Shown: in pieces, positions 18,169 through 27,034 of the stretch
How positions within the stretch are numbered: position 1 is the first letter of the stretch
How the letters are laid out: each line of letters starts with the position of its first letter
Source of the DNA: Cocleimonas sp.
GTDB lineage: Bacteria > Pseudomonadota > Gammaproteobacteria > Thiotrichales > Thiotrichaceae
Length of the DNA: 64,000 nucleotides
NCBI GenBank assembly: GCA_021647365.1
Contig: JAKIUW010000002.1
Span: 62,001 to 126,000 of the forward strand
Direction: 5' to 3'
Notes under the pieces: model-generated
Database searches by the model: none
The model's input: only the letters and a program-made list of their open reading frames with translations
What the model was told of the DNA's origin: nothing
Program-made: the position numbers and the translations under genes

Positions 18169-20448
18169 ATGCAATCCCATTTAGTTAAGGTGCTGATGTT
18201 ATTGGCACTGTCGGCAGTGTTTACACAAACCACCAGCGCACGCTATAGCGCAAATCCTAAACTAGGCATTAATGTAGGAGATTTAGGCAAGCTAACCTCC
18301 TCTATTCCATTTACCGATATTTTTAAAAGTTCTCGCGGTTGGTTTACATCGTGTGAATTTGACTGGGCATCAGGTCGTGCAATTGACCCGGGTTGTACAC
18401 GTCAAACGTCACTGAATACACGCGAGCAAGATATCTTACAGCTAGATGGAAATGGCTGGGTTCGTGCATTACCTACCCCACAAGAACAACCCATATTCAC
18501 TAGCGTTACTAGCACGTGGCGTTTATCAGAGCATTTTTCAACAGGTCGTTATGTTGTGCTTTATGAGGGTGAAGGCACGATGAAGCTGACGGGTGATTTA
18601 CGCATGGGTCATCAAACGCAGGGTCATATGGAATTTGACCTGTTATCTCCCAAACGTAACTTACGCCTTCAAATTACCCGAACAGACCCGCGAAGAAACG
18701 GCAACTACATTCGCAACATTCGTATCGTTCCAAAAAAGAATGAACATAACTATAAGCGCCAAGTGTTTAACCCCGATTATTTGGCACGCATTCGCGAAAT
18801 GCACTCACTACGTTTCATGCCTTGGTCAAACCCAAGAGGAAACCAAGCGGTAGAGTGGAATGAACGAGCAACAATAGGCACAGCTTTTTACACAGGCGAT
18901 AATGGCGTACCAGCCGAGCGTATGATTGATTTGGCAAATGCTGTCAATGCTACGCCTTGGATGAGTGTGCCTTATAAAGCCAGTGATGAGCATATGCGCC
19001 AATATGCACGCATGATAAAAAATCGCTTACGCAAAGATCAAAAAGTGTATGTCGAATACTCAAATGAAATGTGGAATAGTATTTTTCCATCGGCAACCTA
19101 TGCAGCTCGAAAAGCAGATGCTCTGTGGAAGTTCCCTTATCCGAAAGTTCCTGCAGGTAAACGCCGTGTATTGTTAGCAGCAAACTGGTATGCAAAGCGC
19201 AGTGTTGAAATGTGTCGAATATTTAAACAAGAGTTTGGCGGACAGCGCAATCGCGTAAAATGTGTGGTTGGTTCACTTAACTCTGTTCCATGGGTAGGCA
19301 AAGAAATTCTTGATTGCCCACTTTGGAAAGAAGCAAATGGATGTGGTCGTCATATTGATGCTTACGGTATTGGCCCCTACTTTGGTGATTACATCGCACG
19401 TAAAGAAAATCGTGCAACCGTAAAAGGTTGGACACGTAATGCAGATGGTGGAAAATCACGTTTATTCCAAGAAATTCTACACGGCGGCATGATTAAAGAT
19501 GGTCCGCAAGGTGGATCTATGGCGCGCTTACGTGATCAGTTATTTGCCAATAAAAAGCTAGCCGATAAATACGGCCTTGAAATGCTAGCGTATGAAGCAG
19601 GTCAGCATTTGATTCGTTATGATCCACCACACACGGTTAAAGATCCTGCAGTGCTTAACTTATTTATGAGCGCACAAAAAGATCCACGCATGAAACAAGC
19701 GTATCAGCAATACTTGAACACATGGGCACAAAGTGGGGGTGGATTAATGTTGCACTTCTATGGCATTGGTCAACCAGAGCCAAAGAACTTCTTTGGAATG
19801 TTAGATCATTTACATCAACCAAGCACACCTAAGTATCAAGCACTAATGGATTATTTAGGTAGTCCATCAACCTATGTTCCACCACAACGCAAAGCTTATG
19901 TGCCGTCGCCAGTACAAAAGCGACAAGCACCGCAACCTGTTCAGGGAAGAGCGCCAGCGCTACAACAGAGGCAACAACGCCAACCCGCACTGGCTGGCAA
20001 TAATTGGGATGGTTATTTAAAGCCAGCGCCCGCTCAACAAAGACAGCAACAAGCTCCAATAACACTCTTTAGGCAAGCACCCGCTCAACAACAAGCAAAA
20101 AATGGCGGTTCAAAGCTTACAGGCCCTGCCCTAAGAGGCTGGTCAATACGTGGTAATACAGCGACATCGCCACCGATTAAAATTACCCAAAAGCATAAAA
20201 AGATGTCAATGCTTTGGCGGTTACAAAATACAGGTCGCTCACAAGGTGAATTCTTCCGTGTATATGTAATAGATCATAAAGGTGGAAGAAAAATGATACT
20301 CAATCAAACGGTTCGTGATATTGCGGAAGTAGCAAACCATGACCAACTTTTTGAAGATAATTTTAGACGCTATATAGGTCCACCTATTCGTATTATGATT
20401 GAAACAAGTCCGAGCTTAGGTGCGAGAGTAGAGAGACTTACATTTTAA
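18169..20448 (+). CDS. Large secreted protein, glycoside hydrolase-like with C-terminal beta domain
   Basis: 759 residues behind a clear ribosome-binding site (AAGGAG). Signal peptide at about 1-24 with cleavage near TSA-RY. Residues about 30-190 look beta-rich. The region about 200-570 resembles a TIM-barrel glycosidase-like module, with YVEYSNEMWN (about 293-302) as a possible acid/base Glu-Asn motif, and a second candidate acidic residue in LEMLAYEAGQH. A Gln/Pro-rich linker follows (about 575-640), then a terminal beta domain. Several Cys residues suit an exported protein. Proteins with the EYSNE motif are sometimes labelled cellulose-binding or GH-like. Substrate and activity are unknown. 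It is monocistronic, between repeats and purE. Confidence 0.55.
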   Translation: MQSHLVKVLMLLALSAVFTQTTSARYSANPKLGINVGDLGKLTSSIPFTDIFKSSRGWFTSCEFDWASGRAIDPGCTRQTSLNTREQDILQLDGNGWVRALPTPQEQPIFTSVTSTWRLSEHFSTGRYVVLYEGEGTMKLTGDLRMGHQTQGHMEFDLLSPKRNLRLQITRTDPRRNGNYIRNIRIVPKKNEHNYKRQVFNPDYLARIREMHSLRFMPWSNPRGNQAVEWNERATIGTAFYTGDNGVPAERMIDLANAVNATPWMSVPYKASDEHMRQYARMIKNRLRKDQKVYVEYSNEMWNSIFPSATYAARKADALWKFPYPKVPAGKRRVLLAANWYAKRSVEMCRIFKQEFGGQRNRVKCVVGSLNSVPWVGKEILDCPLWKEANGCGRHIDAYGIGPYFGDYIARKENRATVKGWTRNADGGKSRLFQEILHGGMIKDGPQGGSMARLRDQLFANKKLADKYGLEMLAYEAGQHLIRYDPPHTVKDPAVLNLFMSAQKDPRMKQAYQQYLNTWAQSGGGLMLHFYGIGQPEPKNFFGMLDHLHQPSTPKYQALMDYLGSPSTYVPPQRKAYVPSPVQKRQAPQPVQGRAPALQQRQQRQPALAGNNWDGYLKPAPAQQRQQQAPITLFRQAPAQQQAKNGGSKLTGPALRGWSIRGNTATSPPIKITQKHKKMSMLWRLQNTGRSQGEFFRVYVIDHKGGRKMILNQTVRDIAEVANHDQLFEDNFRRYIGPPIRIMIETSPSLGARVERLTF

Positions 20449-20515
20449 TTAAGCAAGTTTTTGTGAATTGAAAACACTAAAAGTTGAAAAGTTAGTGAAT
20501 AAGCACTTTTCGCGT

Positions 20516-20521
20516 TATAAT
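20516..20521 (+). promoter_or_regulatory. Candidate -10 element for purE
   Basis: A perfect TATAAT lies 30 bp before the purE start. No good -35 hexamer is visible at 16-18 bp spacing (best TAGTGA), and no PurR operator was recognised. Confidence 0.4.
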
Positions 20522-20550
20522 GCGCGGCTTTTTAGGATTTAAGGTGATTC

Positions 20551-21042
20551 ATGGCTAAGCCGATCATTGGTGTAGTAATGGGAAGCAATAGCGATTGGCA
20601 TATAATGTCAAAAGCAGTTGAACAACTTGAAGCATTTGGTATTCCACACGAGTACAAAGTGGTATCAGCGCATCGTACGCCTGATTTATTGTTTGAGTAC
20701 GCAAGTACAGCAAAAGAGCGTGGCTTAAAATGCATAATTGCTGGTGCAGGCGGAGCTGCACATTTACCTGGCATGTTAGCGTCAAAAACGTTACTCCCTA
20801 TTCTTGGTGTACCTGTTCCTTCAAAACATTTAAAAGGTATTGATTCTTTGCACTCAATTGTTCAAATGCCTGCCGGTATTCCTGTAGCAACTTTTGCGAT
20901 TGGTGAAGCAGGTGCAACTAATGCGGCGTTGTTTGCAATTGCAGCATTGGCAAATACAGATGAAGCGCTAGCAAAAAAGCTTGAAGAATTCCGTGAAACA
21001 CAAAAACAAACAGCGATGAATATGTCATTGCCTCCCGAATAA
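20551..21042 (+). CDS. purE: 5-(carboxyamino)imidazole ribonucleotide mutase
   Basis: 163 residues, class I PurE. MGSNSDW (about 10-16), VVSAHRTPD with the catalytic His, GAGGAAHLPGM and LLPILGVPVPSK are diagnostic. It converts N5-CAIR to CAIR in de novo purine synthesis, using the product of PurK. purK follows after 19 bp, the usual purEK operon. Confidence 0.97.
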   Translation: MAKPIIGVVMGSNSDWHIMSKAVEQLEAFGIPHEYKVVSAHRTPDLLFEYASTAKERGLKCIIAGAGGAAHLPGMLASKTLLPILGVPVPSKHLKGIDSLHSIVQMPAGIPVATFAIGEAGATNAALFAIAALANTDEALAKKLEEFRETQKQTAMNMSLPPE

Positions 21043-21061
21043 TAGATAGTCGGTTTATAGA

Positions 21062-22201
21062 ATGTTATTACCAGGTTCAACATTAGGTATGCTCGGTGGC
21101 GGTCAACTCGGTCGCCTGTTTGCAATGTCTGCTCGCTCTTTAGGTTATAAGGTCATTGTTGTAGAGCCAGACCCAACAAGCCCCGCAGGGCAAGTTGCTG
21201 ATGAACACATAATTGCTGCTTATGATGATGAAAAGGCATTGGAGCAATTAGGTAAAGCCTGTGATGTCGTTACAACAGAGTTTGAAAATATCCCTGCTGA
21301 TGTTTTACGCAAGCTAAGCCAAGTCTGCCCAGTATTTCCACCAGCCGATGCTTTAGAAAAAGCACAAGATCGTATTGTAGAAAAAGCGTTTATATTATCT
21401 TGCGGGTTATTGCCTGTGCCCTACGGTGTGATTACTACAAAATCAGAAATTGCAAAAGCTGTTGAAGCAGTAACTTTTCCTGCCATCTTAAAAACCGCTC
21501 GTTTTGGCTATGATGGTAAAGGACAACAAACTATCAATAGTGCAGAAGATGTTGAAGCAGCCTTTATGGCAACCAATCAAGTGGACTGTGTATTAGAACA
21601 GCGTATTGATTTGGATTGTGAAATCTCTGTTATTCTAGGCAGAAATGAAAGTGGTGAATCACATTGTCATCCTGTTGCAGAAAACATTCATCAAGATGGT
21701 ATTTTATACCAAAGCTTAGTGCCAGCAAGAGTGGTGGATAATATTGAAAAAGCTGCTCAAGCTGCTGCGATTAGAATGGCGGATAAGCTTAACTACGTTG
21801 GCGTAATGGCAGTAGAATTTTTCGTTACCAAAAAAGGTGAACTGCTAGTCAATGAAATGGCTCCCAGAACGCACAATAGCGGGCACTACACAGTAGATGC
21901 TTGTGTCACTTCGCAGTTCGAACAGCAAGTGCGTATGGTGTGTGGCTTACCATTTGGCGATACAACATTATTAAGCCCAGTGGTTATGACTAACTTATTG
22001 GGTGATATTTGGGGCGGTGAAAATAAAGACATTCAGCCTCATTGGGAAAACCTATTAAAAAGCGCTTCAAGTAAACTACACTTATATGGCAAGCAAGAAG
22101 CGCGGATAGGCCGAAAGATGGGGCACTATTGCACATTGTCAGATAAGTTAGAAGATGCAAAAGCAGAAGCAGATAAAATATTTAATACATTAGCGAGCTA
22201 A
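21062..22201 (+). CDS. purK: 5-(carboxyamino)imidazole ribonucleotide synthase
   Basis: 379 residues of ATP-grasp fold: GSTLGMLGGGQLGRLFAMSA at the N-terminus, ILKTARFGYDGKGQ in the ATP-binding part, and VNEMAPRTHNSGHYTVDAC carrying the metal-binding residues. It makes N5-CAIR from AIR, bicarbonate and ATP for PurE. It is followed after 17 bp by the SirB-like gene, possibly in the same transcript. Confidence 0.97.
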   Translation: MLLPGSTLGMLGGGQLGRLFAMSARSLGYKVIVVEPDPTSPAGQVADEHIIAAYDDEKALEQLGKACDVVTTEFENIPADVLRKLSQVCPVFPPADALEKAQDRIVEKAFILSCGLLPVPYGVITTKSEIAKAVEAVTFPAILKTARFGYDGKGQQTINSAEDVEAAFMATNQVDCVLEQRIDLDCEISVILGRNESGESHCHPVAENIHQDGILYQSLVPARVVDNIEKAAQAAAIRMADKLNYVGVMAVEFFVTKKGELLVNEMAPRTHNSGHYTVDACVTSQFEQQVRMVCGLPFGDTTLLSPVVMTNLLGDIWGGENKDIQPHWENLLKSASSKLHLYGKQEARIGRKMGHYCTLSDKLEDAKAEADKIFNTLAS

Positions 22202-22218
22202 CGAAAGGAAGAAAAGAA

Positions 22219-22593
22219 ATGGATATTGCAGTATTAACCAAAGCACACTCAGGCATTGCATATCTTGCACTTCTTATTTATGTGGTTAGAGGCGTGATGA
22301 TGTTGGCCAACTCATCAAAAACAAATTCGCGAGGTGTTTTAGCAGTCGCATCGGTGGTAACGGTTATGTTATTTGGTCTAGGTGTTTATTTAGGCTTTGT
22401 TAAACAACTATCCTTTGCGGATGGTTTTGTATTGACCAAAATAATTGGTTTATTGTTGTTTGTCGCTTTTGGTGTTGTTGCTTTAAAGCAGGGTTTATCA
22501 AAGCCTGTTGCGAGTATCTTATGGTTATTAGGTTTGGCAGCTTTTGGCTATACTTATTTAATAGCCACACATAAGCTTATTCCATTGTTTTAG
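22219..22593 (+). CDS. SirB-like small membrane protein
   Basis: 124 residues with four predicted hydrophobic segments (about 10-30, 40-62, 68-90, 95-115). The pattern of HSGIAYLALLIYVVRG, a central DGFVLTKIIGLLLFV and the terminal THKLIPLF resembles the SirB2 family (small inner-membrane proteins, named for a Salmonella regulator neighbour). No enzymatic motif is present. Start preceded by AGGAAG. Function unknown. Confidence 0.6.
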   Translation: MDIAVLTKAHSGIAYLALLIYVVRGVMMLANSSKTNSRGVLAVASVVTVMLFGLGVYLGFVKQLSFADGFVLTKIIGLLLFVAFGVVALKQGLSKPVASILWLLGLAAFGYTYLIATHKLIPLF

Positions 22594-22617
22594 CCTCATC
22601 TTTAAGTTCAAATAAAA

Positions 22618-23208
22618 ATGCTAGATAAAAAACAGCTCAATGAATATCGTCAAGATATAGAATTCACAGCAACACTCTGCGAACAAACCTTAAATTTCAC
22701 CAGTACATGGGGGATATTCTCACCACGTGAGATAGACGGTGGAACGCAGTTGTTGATGAAATACCTAAAAGTAAATGAAGATGATGACTGTTTTGATCTT
22801 GGTTGTGGCTACGGCCCTATCGGATTAACATTAGCAAAACTTGCCCCAAAAGGTGAAACACTGCTGGTTGATAAAGACTTTATGGCGGTTGAATACAGCA
22901 ACAAAAATGCAGTCTTAAATAATATAAATAATGCCAAAGCGATTCTTAGCAATGGCTTTCAACATGTAGATCCTGCAAAACGTTTTAATGTAATCGTTTC
23001 AAATGTACCTGCGAAAGTAGGCAAAGAAATGATGTCTTTAATGCTTCATGATGCACATCAACGCTTAAAAGAAGATGGAAAGCTATACTTGGTTACAGTT
23101 AATGGTTTGCGCCAGTACATGAAGCGCAATTTAAAAGAAATTTTCGGTAACTATAAAAAAATAAAACAGGGCAAGGCTTATACAATCCACTTAGCATCAA
23201 AAGCATAA
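22618..23208 (+). CDS. RsmC-like class I SAM methyltransferase
   Basis: 196 residues, equivalent to the C-terminal catalytic half of RsmC (MTS family). SAM motif I DLGCGYGPIGLTLAK at about 60-74, acidic LLVDKD, and the FSPREIDGGTQLLMKYL lead-in typical of the family. The usual NPPF/NPPI catalytic motif is replaced by SNVPAKVGKE; the trailing GK is as in the short single-domain relatives. RsmC methylates G1207 of 16S rRNA, but the short form and altered motif leave the substrate open. Confidence 0.7.
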   Translation: MLDKKQLNEYRQDIEFTATLCEQTLNFTSTWGIFSPREIDGGTQLLMKYLKVNEDDDCFDLGCGYGPIGLTLAKLAPKGETLLVDKDFMAVEYSNKNAVLNNINNAKAILSNGFQHVDPAKRFNVIVSNVPAKVGKEMMSLMLHDAHQRLKEDGKLYLVTVNGLRQYMKRNLKEIFGNYKKIKQGKAYTIHLASKA

Positions 23209-23219
23209 CGCTAAAGATA

Positions 23220-23696
23220 ATGCGTGATGAAGATGACAAGCTAACTTTTTTCTATTGTGGCGATATGAATGCAAAAGTTTTTAAACTTTTGGAAAAAAAC
23301 TTGTCTGAACAAGAACATGATTTAGTTGATTTTTATAATGAATTTCTTATCGATATTTATTTGTTGTTGGATAAACTAAAATCAAAATACATTGCGATAG
23401 ATTGGGATAATACCATTAGCGCGGATCAAGACTACTTTCTTCAACTTATTAAGAAACTTCAAAAAGCTGGCTTTACCCCTTTTGTATGTACCTTGCGAGC
23501 GCCAGACAAAGAAAATATTAGAGAAATAAGAAGCGTGCTTGAAGAAACTAATATTGCAATATATTTAACAGATGGTAAACCAAAACGAAAATATATGAGA
23601 AAGTTAGGTGTCAAAGTACACCTCTGGATTGATGATTTCTATCCCGGAATATCAGATGAGTCCTGTAAAATTTTTGCAAGGAACAGCATAGAGTGA
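23220..23696 (+). CDS. HAD-superfamily phosphatase-like protein
   Basis: 158 residues. YIAIDWDNTISADQDYF (about 58-74) is a HAD motif I (DxDxT, here DWDNT), CTLRAPDKENI fits motif II (Thr), KPKRKYMRKLGV supplies the motif III Lys, and LWIDDFYPG the motif IV acidic pair. It is small and cap-less, like phage and regulatory HADs. The stop overlaps the next gene (GTGA), so the two are probably coupled. Substrate unknown. Confidence 0.6.
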   Translation: MRDEDDKLTFFYCGDMNAKVFKLLEKNLSEQEHDLVDFYNEFLIDIYLLLDKLKSKYIAIDWDNTISADQDYFLQLIKKLQKAGFTPFVCTLRAPDKENIREIRSVLEETNIAIYLTDGKPKRKYMRKLGVKVHLWIDDFYPGISDESCKIFARNSIE

Positions 23697-24268
23697 ACAC
23701 TAGCAAAGTTACAAAGCAGTTTATAGCGGGCGACTACGAACAGATACACTGTAAAGAATGTGAAACGACTTTTCTAACCAATGTATATATGTTTGACGAT
23801 GATCATGTATTGTTAGAAAAACGCTCACTAGGACTAGAATATTACTGTGGTGCAATTCATAACAAAGGATTAACAAAAGTACCAAATATTCAGCGCATAG
23901 GTATTTTGGATGAAGACGACAATGCTGTTCAAGCACCTAGTCAAGAGGAGGTTTATTCGGGCGATGAAACTGACTTACGTTTTATCTATGTCATGGAAAA
24001 ACTCAAGCACTTAGGTCAAGAGGATAGAGATTACTTTGATCGTTGTGTAAAAGATCTAGAATGGCAATCAGAAGAAGACCGAACAAAAATAATTGCAGGT
24101 GTAACCAAACGTTACAATAAAGAATTAGCACAAGATATTGCCAAGCTTTATGAATATTACAAGCAACATGAAGGCGTATTAGCGTGGGATTTGCACGGTG
24201 AAAATTTAATGCAACGCATTGATAGCGATGATGTTGTGATACTGGATCCGTATACGCGAAAAGCTTGA
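23693..24268 (+). CDS. Small kinase-like protein coupled to a HAD phosphatase
   Basis: 191 residues, GTG start overlapping the HAD stop. Near the C-terminus LAWDLHGENLMQR followed by VVILDPYT resembles the catalytic loop (HxxN) and metal-binding Asp of protein-kinase-like folds such as those in some phage proteins. No glycine-rich loop is obvious. The N-terminus has a CxxC pair (CKEC) and a KRSLGLEYYCG segment that could hold a Cys-based metal site. Reading this as an atypical kinase is inference. The gene is followed by an IS30 relic. Confidence 0.45.
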   Translation: MNTSKVTKQFIAGDYEQIHCKECETTFLTNVYMFDDDHVLLEKRSLGLEYYCGAIHNKGLTKVPNIQRIGILDEDDNAVQAPSQEEVYSGDETDLRFIYVMEKLKHLGQEDRDYFDRCVKDLEWQSEEDRTKIIAGVTKRYNKELAQDIAKLYEYYKQHEGVLAWDLHGENLMQRIDSDDVVILDPYTRKA

Positions 24269-24290
24269 TACTACAACAACATCATCATTG

Positions 24291-24580
24291 GCTGGTCAGC
24301 TAATAAAAAATCGGAACCTGTCAAAGAGGTCATTATTGAATTACTGGCTTCATACTCTGCTTATGCTCATCCATTTTGTTCTGGAGAAAGAGGACTCAAT
24401 GAAAATACCAATGGTTTAATCAGACAATACCTTCCTAAGAAAACTAGCTTTGATGATTTAACCAAAGGAGAGGTTCAATGGATTATCGACAAGTTAAAAA
24501 ATATACCCAGAAAAGCCCTTGATGGGAAAACACCTAATGAGGTATTCTTTTCTGGAAAACCGATTGCACTTGGGAGTTGA
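24291..24580 (+). pseudogene. IS30-family transposase relic 2 (C-terminal)
   Basis: Plus-strand translation gives KSEPVKEVIIELL, then after a deletion AHPFCSGERGLNENTNGL, IRQYLPKKTSFDDLTKG and NIPRKALDGKTPNEVFFSG, the characteristic C-terminus of IS30 transposases. The N-terminus and two of the catalytic acids are gone. The DNA is about 95 percent identical by eye to the 3' part of relic 1 (inverted orientation). The stop is followed by a degenerate half of the C-tract repeat. The relic accounts for the 24269-24617 gap. Confidence 0.85.
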
Positions 24581-24588
24581 ATTCGCGC

Positions 24589-24605
24589 CTCCCTACTTTT
24601 ACATG
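24589..24605 (+). repeat. Degenerate half-copy of the C-tract repeat beside IS30 relic 2
   Basis: TCCCTACTTTTACATG matches the distal half of the repeat (CCCCACTTTTACATG) with one change. The proximal C-run half is replaced by IS30 sequence. Confidence 0.5.
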
Positions 24606-24617
24606 TCTTAGATAAAC

Positions 24618-25670
24618 TTAAACCAACGGCTCAGATTGATCATTAATGATTCTGTCTATCTCAGATCGTGCATAATGCGCTAACTTCTTTTGTGCCTTTA
24701 TTGCGGATGGGTTTGTTTCATCGAGGTCGCCAAAAATTATAATATTTTCATCATTTGTTAAGTTAGCAGGAGCCGTATAGTTGAAGCTTCCGATAATGGT
24801 TAGTTGGTCATCAATCGTCATTATTTTGTGATGAATTTTTCTGACACCAGTGCCTGTTTTATTGGTAAATAAAGTCACACCAGCATCCACTAAGGTAGAT
24901 TTAGCTGCCCATGTTTGATTGGCTTGTTTACGGTCTAAAACCCCTCTAACCTGAAGATTAAGGCGCTTTGCATTTACAATCGCATCATCAATCCCAGAGG
25001 ACTGTGAAAAAGTAAAAACAGCAAAATCGATTCTAGATTGCGCTTTAATCATCTGTTTAATTATTTCCATTTCGGGATTATGGTCAGGAGCAAAAAGGGG
25101 TTTGATACGAACGTTGGATACGATGTGATCTTCCAAAGGTTTTCGACTGTGCTTACTTCTTGAGCCAAAAATACCCTTGCGAATTTGTGAAAACTCACGA
25201 GAATATTCCCGCGCTAGAATGGGGTCATCAACAATAGCAATGTGATTTAAGTTTTTAGTTACTCCAGTTGTGGTGAAGTTAGTCGAGCCAGTAAGTACAG
25301 ATTTTTTATCTTTAATAATAAACTTTTGGTGAAATATTTTAGGGTTGTAATCTGCCTTAGCATCAATGCCGCTACGGAGTATCCGCGTTAAGATGTCTCT
25401 ATTAATTTCCTGTGTGCCAAGAGAGTCAAATTTAGGCAGTTTTTTTTCTTTTAGATAATCTTGCTCCATAATCATATGAACAGAAACACCACGACGCTTA
25501 GCAGCGATAATGGCATCTGCGATTGGTTTATGATCAAGTTCTTGAATAGATATTTTTAAGGATTTATTTGCAGACGAAATAAAATCAATTATTGCTAATT
25601 CAAGATTATCGGGGGCACTAAGCGTATCTGGCCCCATAAAGAGTGTAATTTTTCCAACGGTCATTGGCAT
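24618..25670 (-). CDS. Phospholipase D-family protein (two HKD motifs)
   Basis: 350 residues with two HxKxxxxD catalytic motifs: HQKFIIKD followed by GSTNFT at about residues 124-142, and HHKIMTID followed by GSFNYT at about 290-310. Two motifs in one chain form a complete PLD active site. It lacks a clear signal peptide and transmembrane segment. Close relatives include cardiolipin-synthase-like and nuclease-like PLD proteins; the short length and lack of membrane anchors make a phosphodiesterase or nuclease role as likely as lipid synthesis. It ends a few bases from the degenerate repeat at the IS30 relic. Confidence 0.75.
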   Translation of the reverse strand: MPMTVGKITLFMGPDTLSAPDNLELAIIDFISSANKSLKISIQELDHKPIADAIIAAKRRGVSVHMIMEQDYLKEKKLPKFDSLGTQEINRDILTRILRSGIDAKADYNPKIFHQKFIIKDKKSVLTGSTNFTTTGVTKNLNHIAIVDDPILAREYSREFSQIRKGIFGSRSKHSRKPLEDHIVSNVRIKPLFAPDHNPEMEIIKQMIKAQSRIDFAVFTFSQSSGIDDAIVNAKRLNLQVRGVLDRKQANQTWAAKSTLVDAGVTLFTNKTGTGVRKIHHKIMTIDDQLTIIGSFNYTAPANLTNDENIIIFGDLDETNPSAIKAQKKLAHYARSEIDRIINDQSEPLV

Positions 25671-25770
25671 AGATAATTCCAGAAAATATGGTTATTAACA
25701 TAATGATAGTTTACATCGGATGATTTGATGGATGAAATATTCAGTAATACTTATATTGTTAAGTAAAACA

Positions 25771-25833
25771 CATGTAAAAGTGGGGGGGTGTGCTTTAATA
25801 TATATATAAAGCACACCCCCCCACTTTTCCATG
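25771..25833. repeat. C-tract repeat copy 5 (inverted pair, reversed polarity)
   Basis: Here the G-rich arm comes first (25771-25797) and the C-rich arm second (25808-25833), so the GTGTGCTTT ends face each other across an AT-only loop (about TAATATATATATA). All other pairs have the ATG ends facing inward. It sits between the divergent PLD and LysE genes. Confidence 0.92.
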
Positions 25834-25845
25834 GTCATTTTGTTT

Positions 25846-26484
25846 ATGTCACTAGAAGCATCCATTACATTTTTTATCGCAATTTTTATATTCGCCATTA
25901 CCCCAGGTCCTGGGACATTCGCCTTGCTGGCTCGGGCCTTAATGTCTGGCGCTTGGTCTTGTTTGCCAATGGCTTTGGGTGCAACTATTAGTGATATTAT
26001 TTATTTGATTTTATCAACACTGGGCTTGGCTGCAATTGCTGAAAACTATGGCGGATTATTCACCGCCATACGTTTAGTTGGCGCTGCTTACCTGCTCTAC
26101 TTGGGCTATAAAATGTGGACAGCCAAAGTTGATACCAACTTTATAGTGGATGAGTCGAGTAGTGGTTCAAAGCGAAAAGACTGGCTTAGTGGTTTTATAC
26201 AAGGTTTCTTAATATCCGCCTCAAATCCAAAAGTGATTTTATTTTACATTGCTTTTTTGCCTACATTTATTGATTTAACGGCGCTAAATACTTCTGATAT
26301 TGTTTTGCTTAGTGTTCTCACTTTTTTCGCTTTACTGGCGGGCTTGATGTTGGTTTCTATTGGTGCATCATCTGTGCGCCGTTATCTTAAATCAGAAAGC
26401 GCTTTAAAAAGGCTTAACAGAGCCGCCGGCAGTATTATGATTGGAGCAGGTCTGTTTTTAGTTAGTCGTGGTAGCAATGCGTAG
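25846..26484 (+). CDS. LysE-family amino-acid exporter
   Basis: About 212 residues with six hydrophobic segments and the LysE/RhtB signature ITPGPGTFALLARALMSG near the N-terminus, plus FIQGFLISASNPKVILFY in the middle. Family members export basic or neutral amino acids or homoserine lactones; the substrate is not predictable. I chose the ATG giving MSLEASITFF, the usual family start. An ATG 15 bp upstream (25831) lies inside the repeat and would add MVILF. Neither has a clear Shine-Dalgarno sequence. Confidence 0.9.
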   Translation: MSLEASITFFIAIFIFAITPGPGTFALLARALMSGAWSCLPMALGATISDIIYLILSTLGLAAIAENYGGLFTAIRLVGAAYLLYLGYKMWTAKVDTNFIVDESSSGSKRKDWLSGFIQGFLISASNPKVILFYIAFLPTFIDLTALNTSDIVLLSVLTFFALLAGLMLVSIGASSVRRYLKSESALKRLNRAAGSIMIGAGLFLVSRGSNA

Positions 26485-26493
26485 GGTAGAGAT

Positions 26494-26987
26494 ATGACTG
26501 ATTCAGAGAAGTTAAAACAAAGCTTTAATAATTTTAAAAAAAGCGTAAAAACCTTACAACTCTCCACAATTACGGCGGAAGGAAAATCAAACGCAAGTTA
26601 CAGTCCCTTTGTAGTAGATAAGCAGGGAACTTTTATATCTTCGTTAGTCAACTCGCCAGCCACACGCAAGACTTATTGGTCAATCCGCAAGCCAGTATTT
26701 TATTGATTCAAGATGAGGCAGACACAAGACAAATTTTCGCACGCAAGCGTATCAGTTATCAATGTGATGTAGAAATTGTAAATGATGAAAGTAGTGATTA
26801 TTTACCGATGTTAAATGCGCTAGAAGAACGCTTCGGCAATGTGGTAGAGCTATTAAGAACCTTACCTGATTTTATTTTATTTAGATTAACTCCCAACCAA
26901 GGGCAATATGTAAAAGGGTTTGGCAAAGCGTATAAATTGGTTGGGGACGGTTTGCTGGAGTTAGAGCATATAAACCCTGTAAGTTAA
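26494..26987 (+). pseudogene. HugZ/pyridoxamine-oxidase-fold protein, frameshifted
   Basis: The first frame reads MTDSEKLKQSFNNF then ITAEGKSNASYSPFV and FISSL, the N-terminal half of a split-barrel PNPOx-fold (HugZ-type) protein. The expected continuation SQLASHTQDLLVNPQASIL is in the next frame from about 26646. That frame runs on to RKRISYQCDVEIV and the end at 26987. Inserting a single base near 26645 (TTA-AGT-CAA) restores one protein of about 165 residues. HugZ-type proteins act in heme handling; others bind FMN. The break is either a true inactivating mutation or a sequence error. Confidence 0.8.
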
Positions 26988-27034
26988 TAAATAAACGTCA
27001 AGATTGAATAGAATATTATTTAATAAAAATTTAT

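Noticed and set aside
25788..25991. Short plus-strand frame reading through the repeat near LysE
   Set aside because: It is an out-of-frame reading of the repeat and the LysE gene, with no ribosome-binding site or family match.
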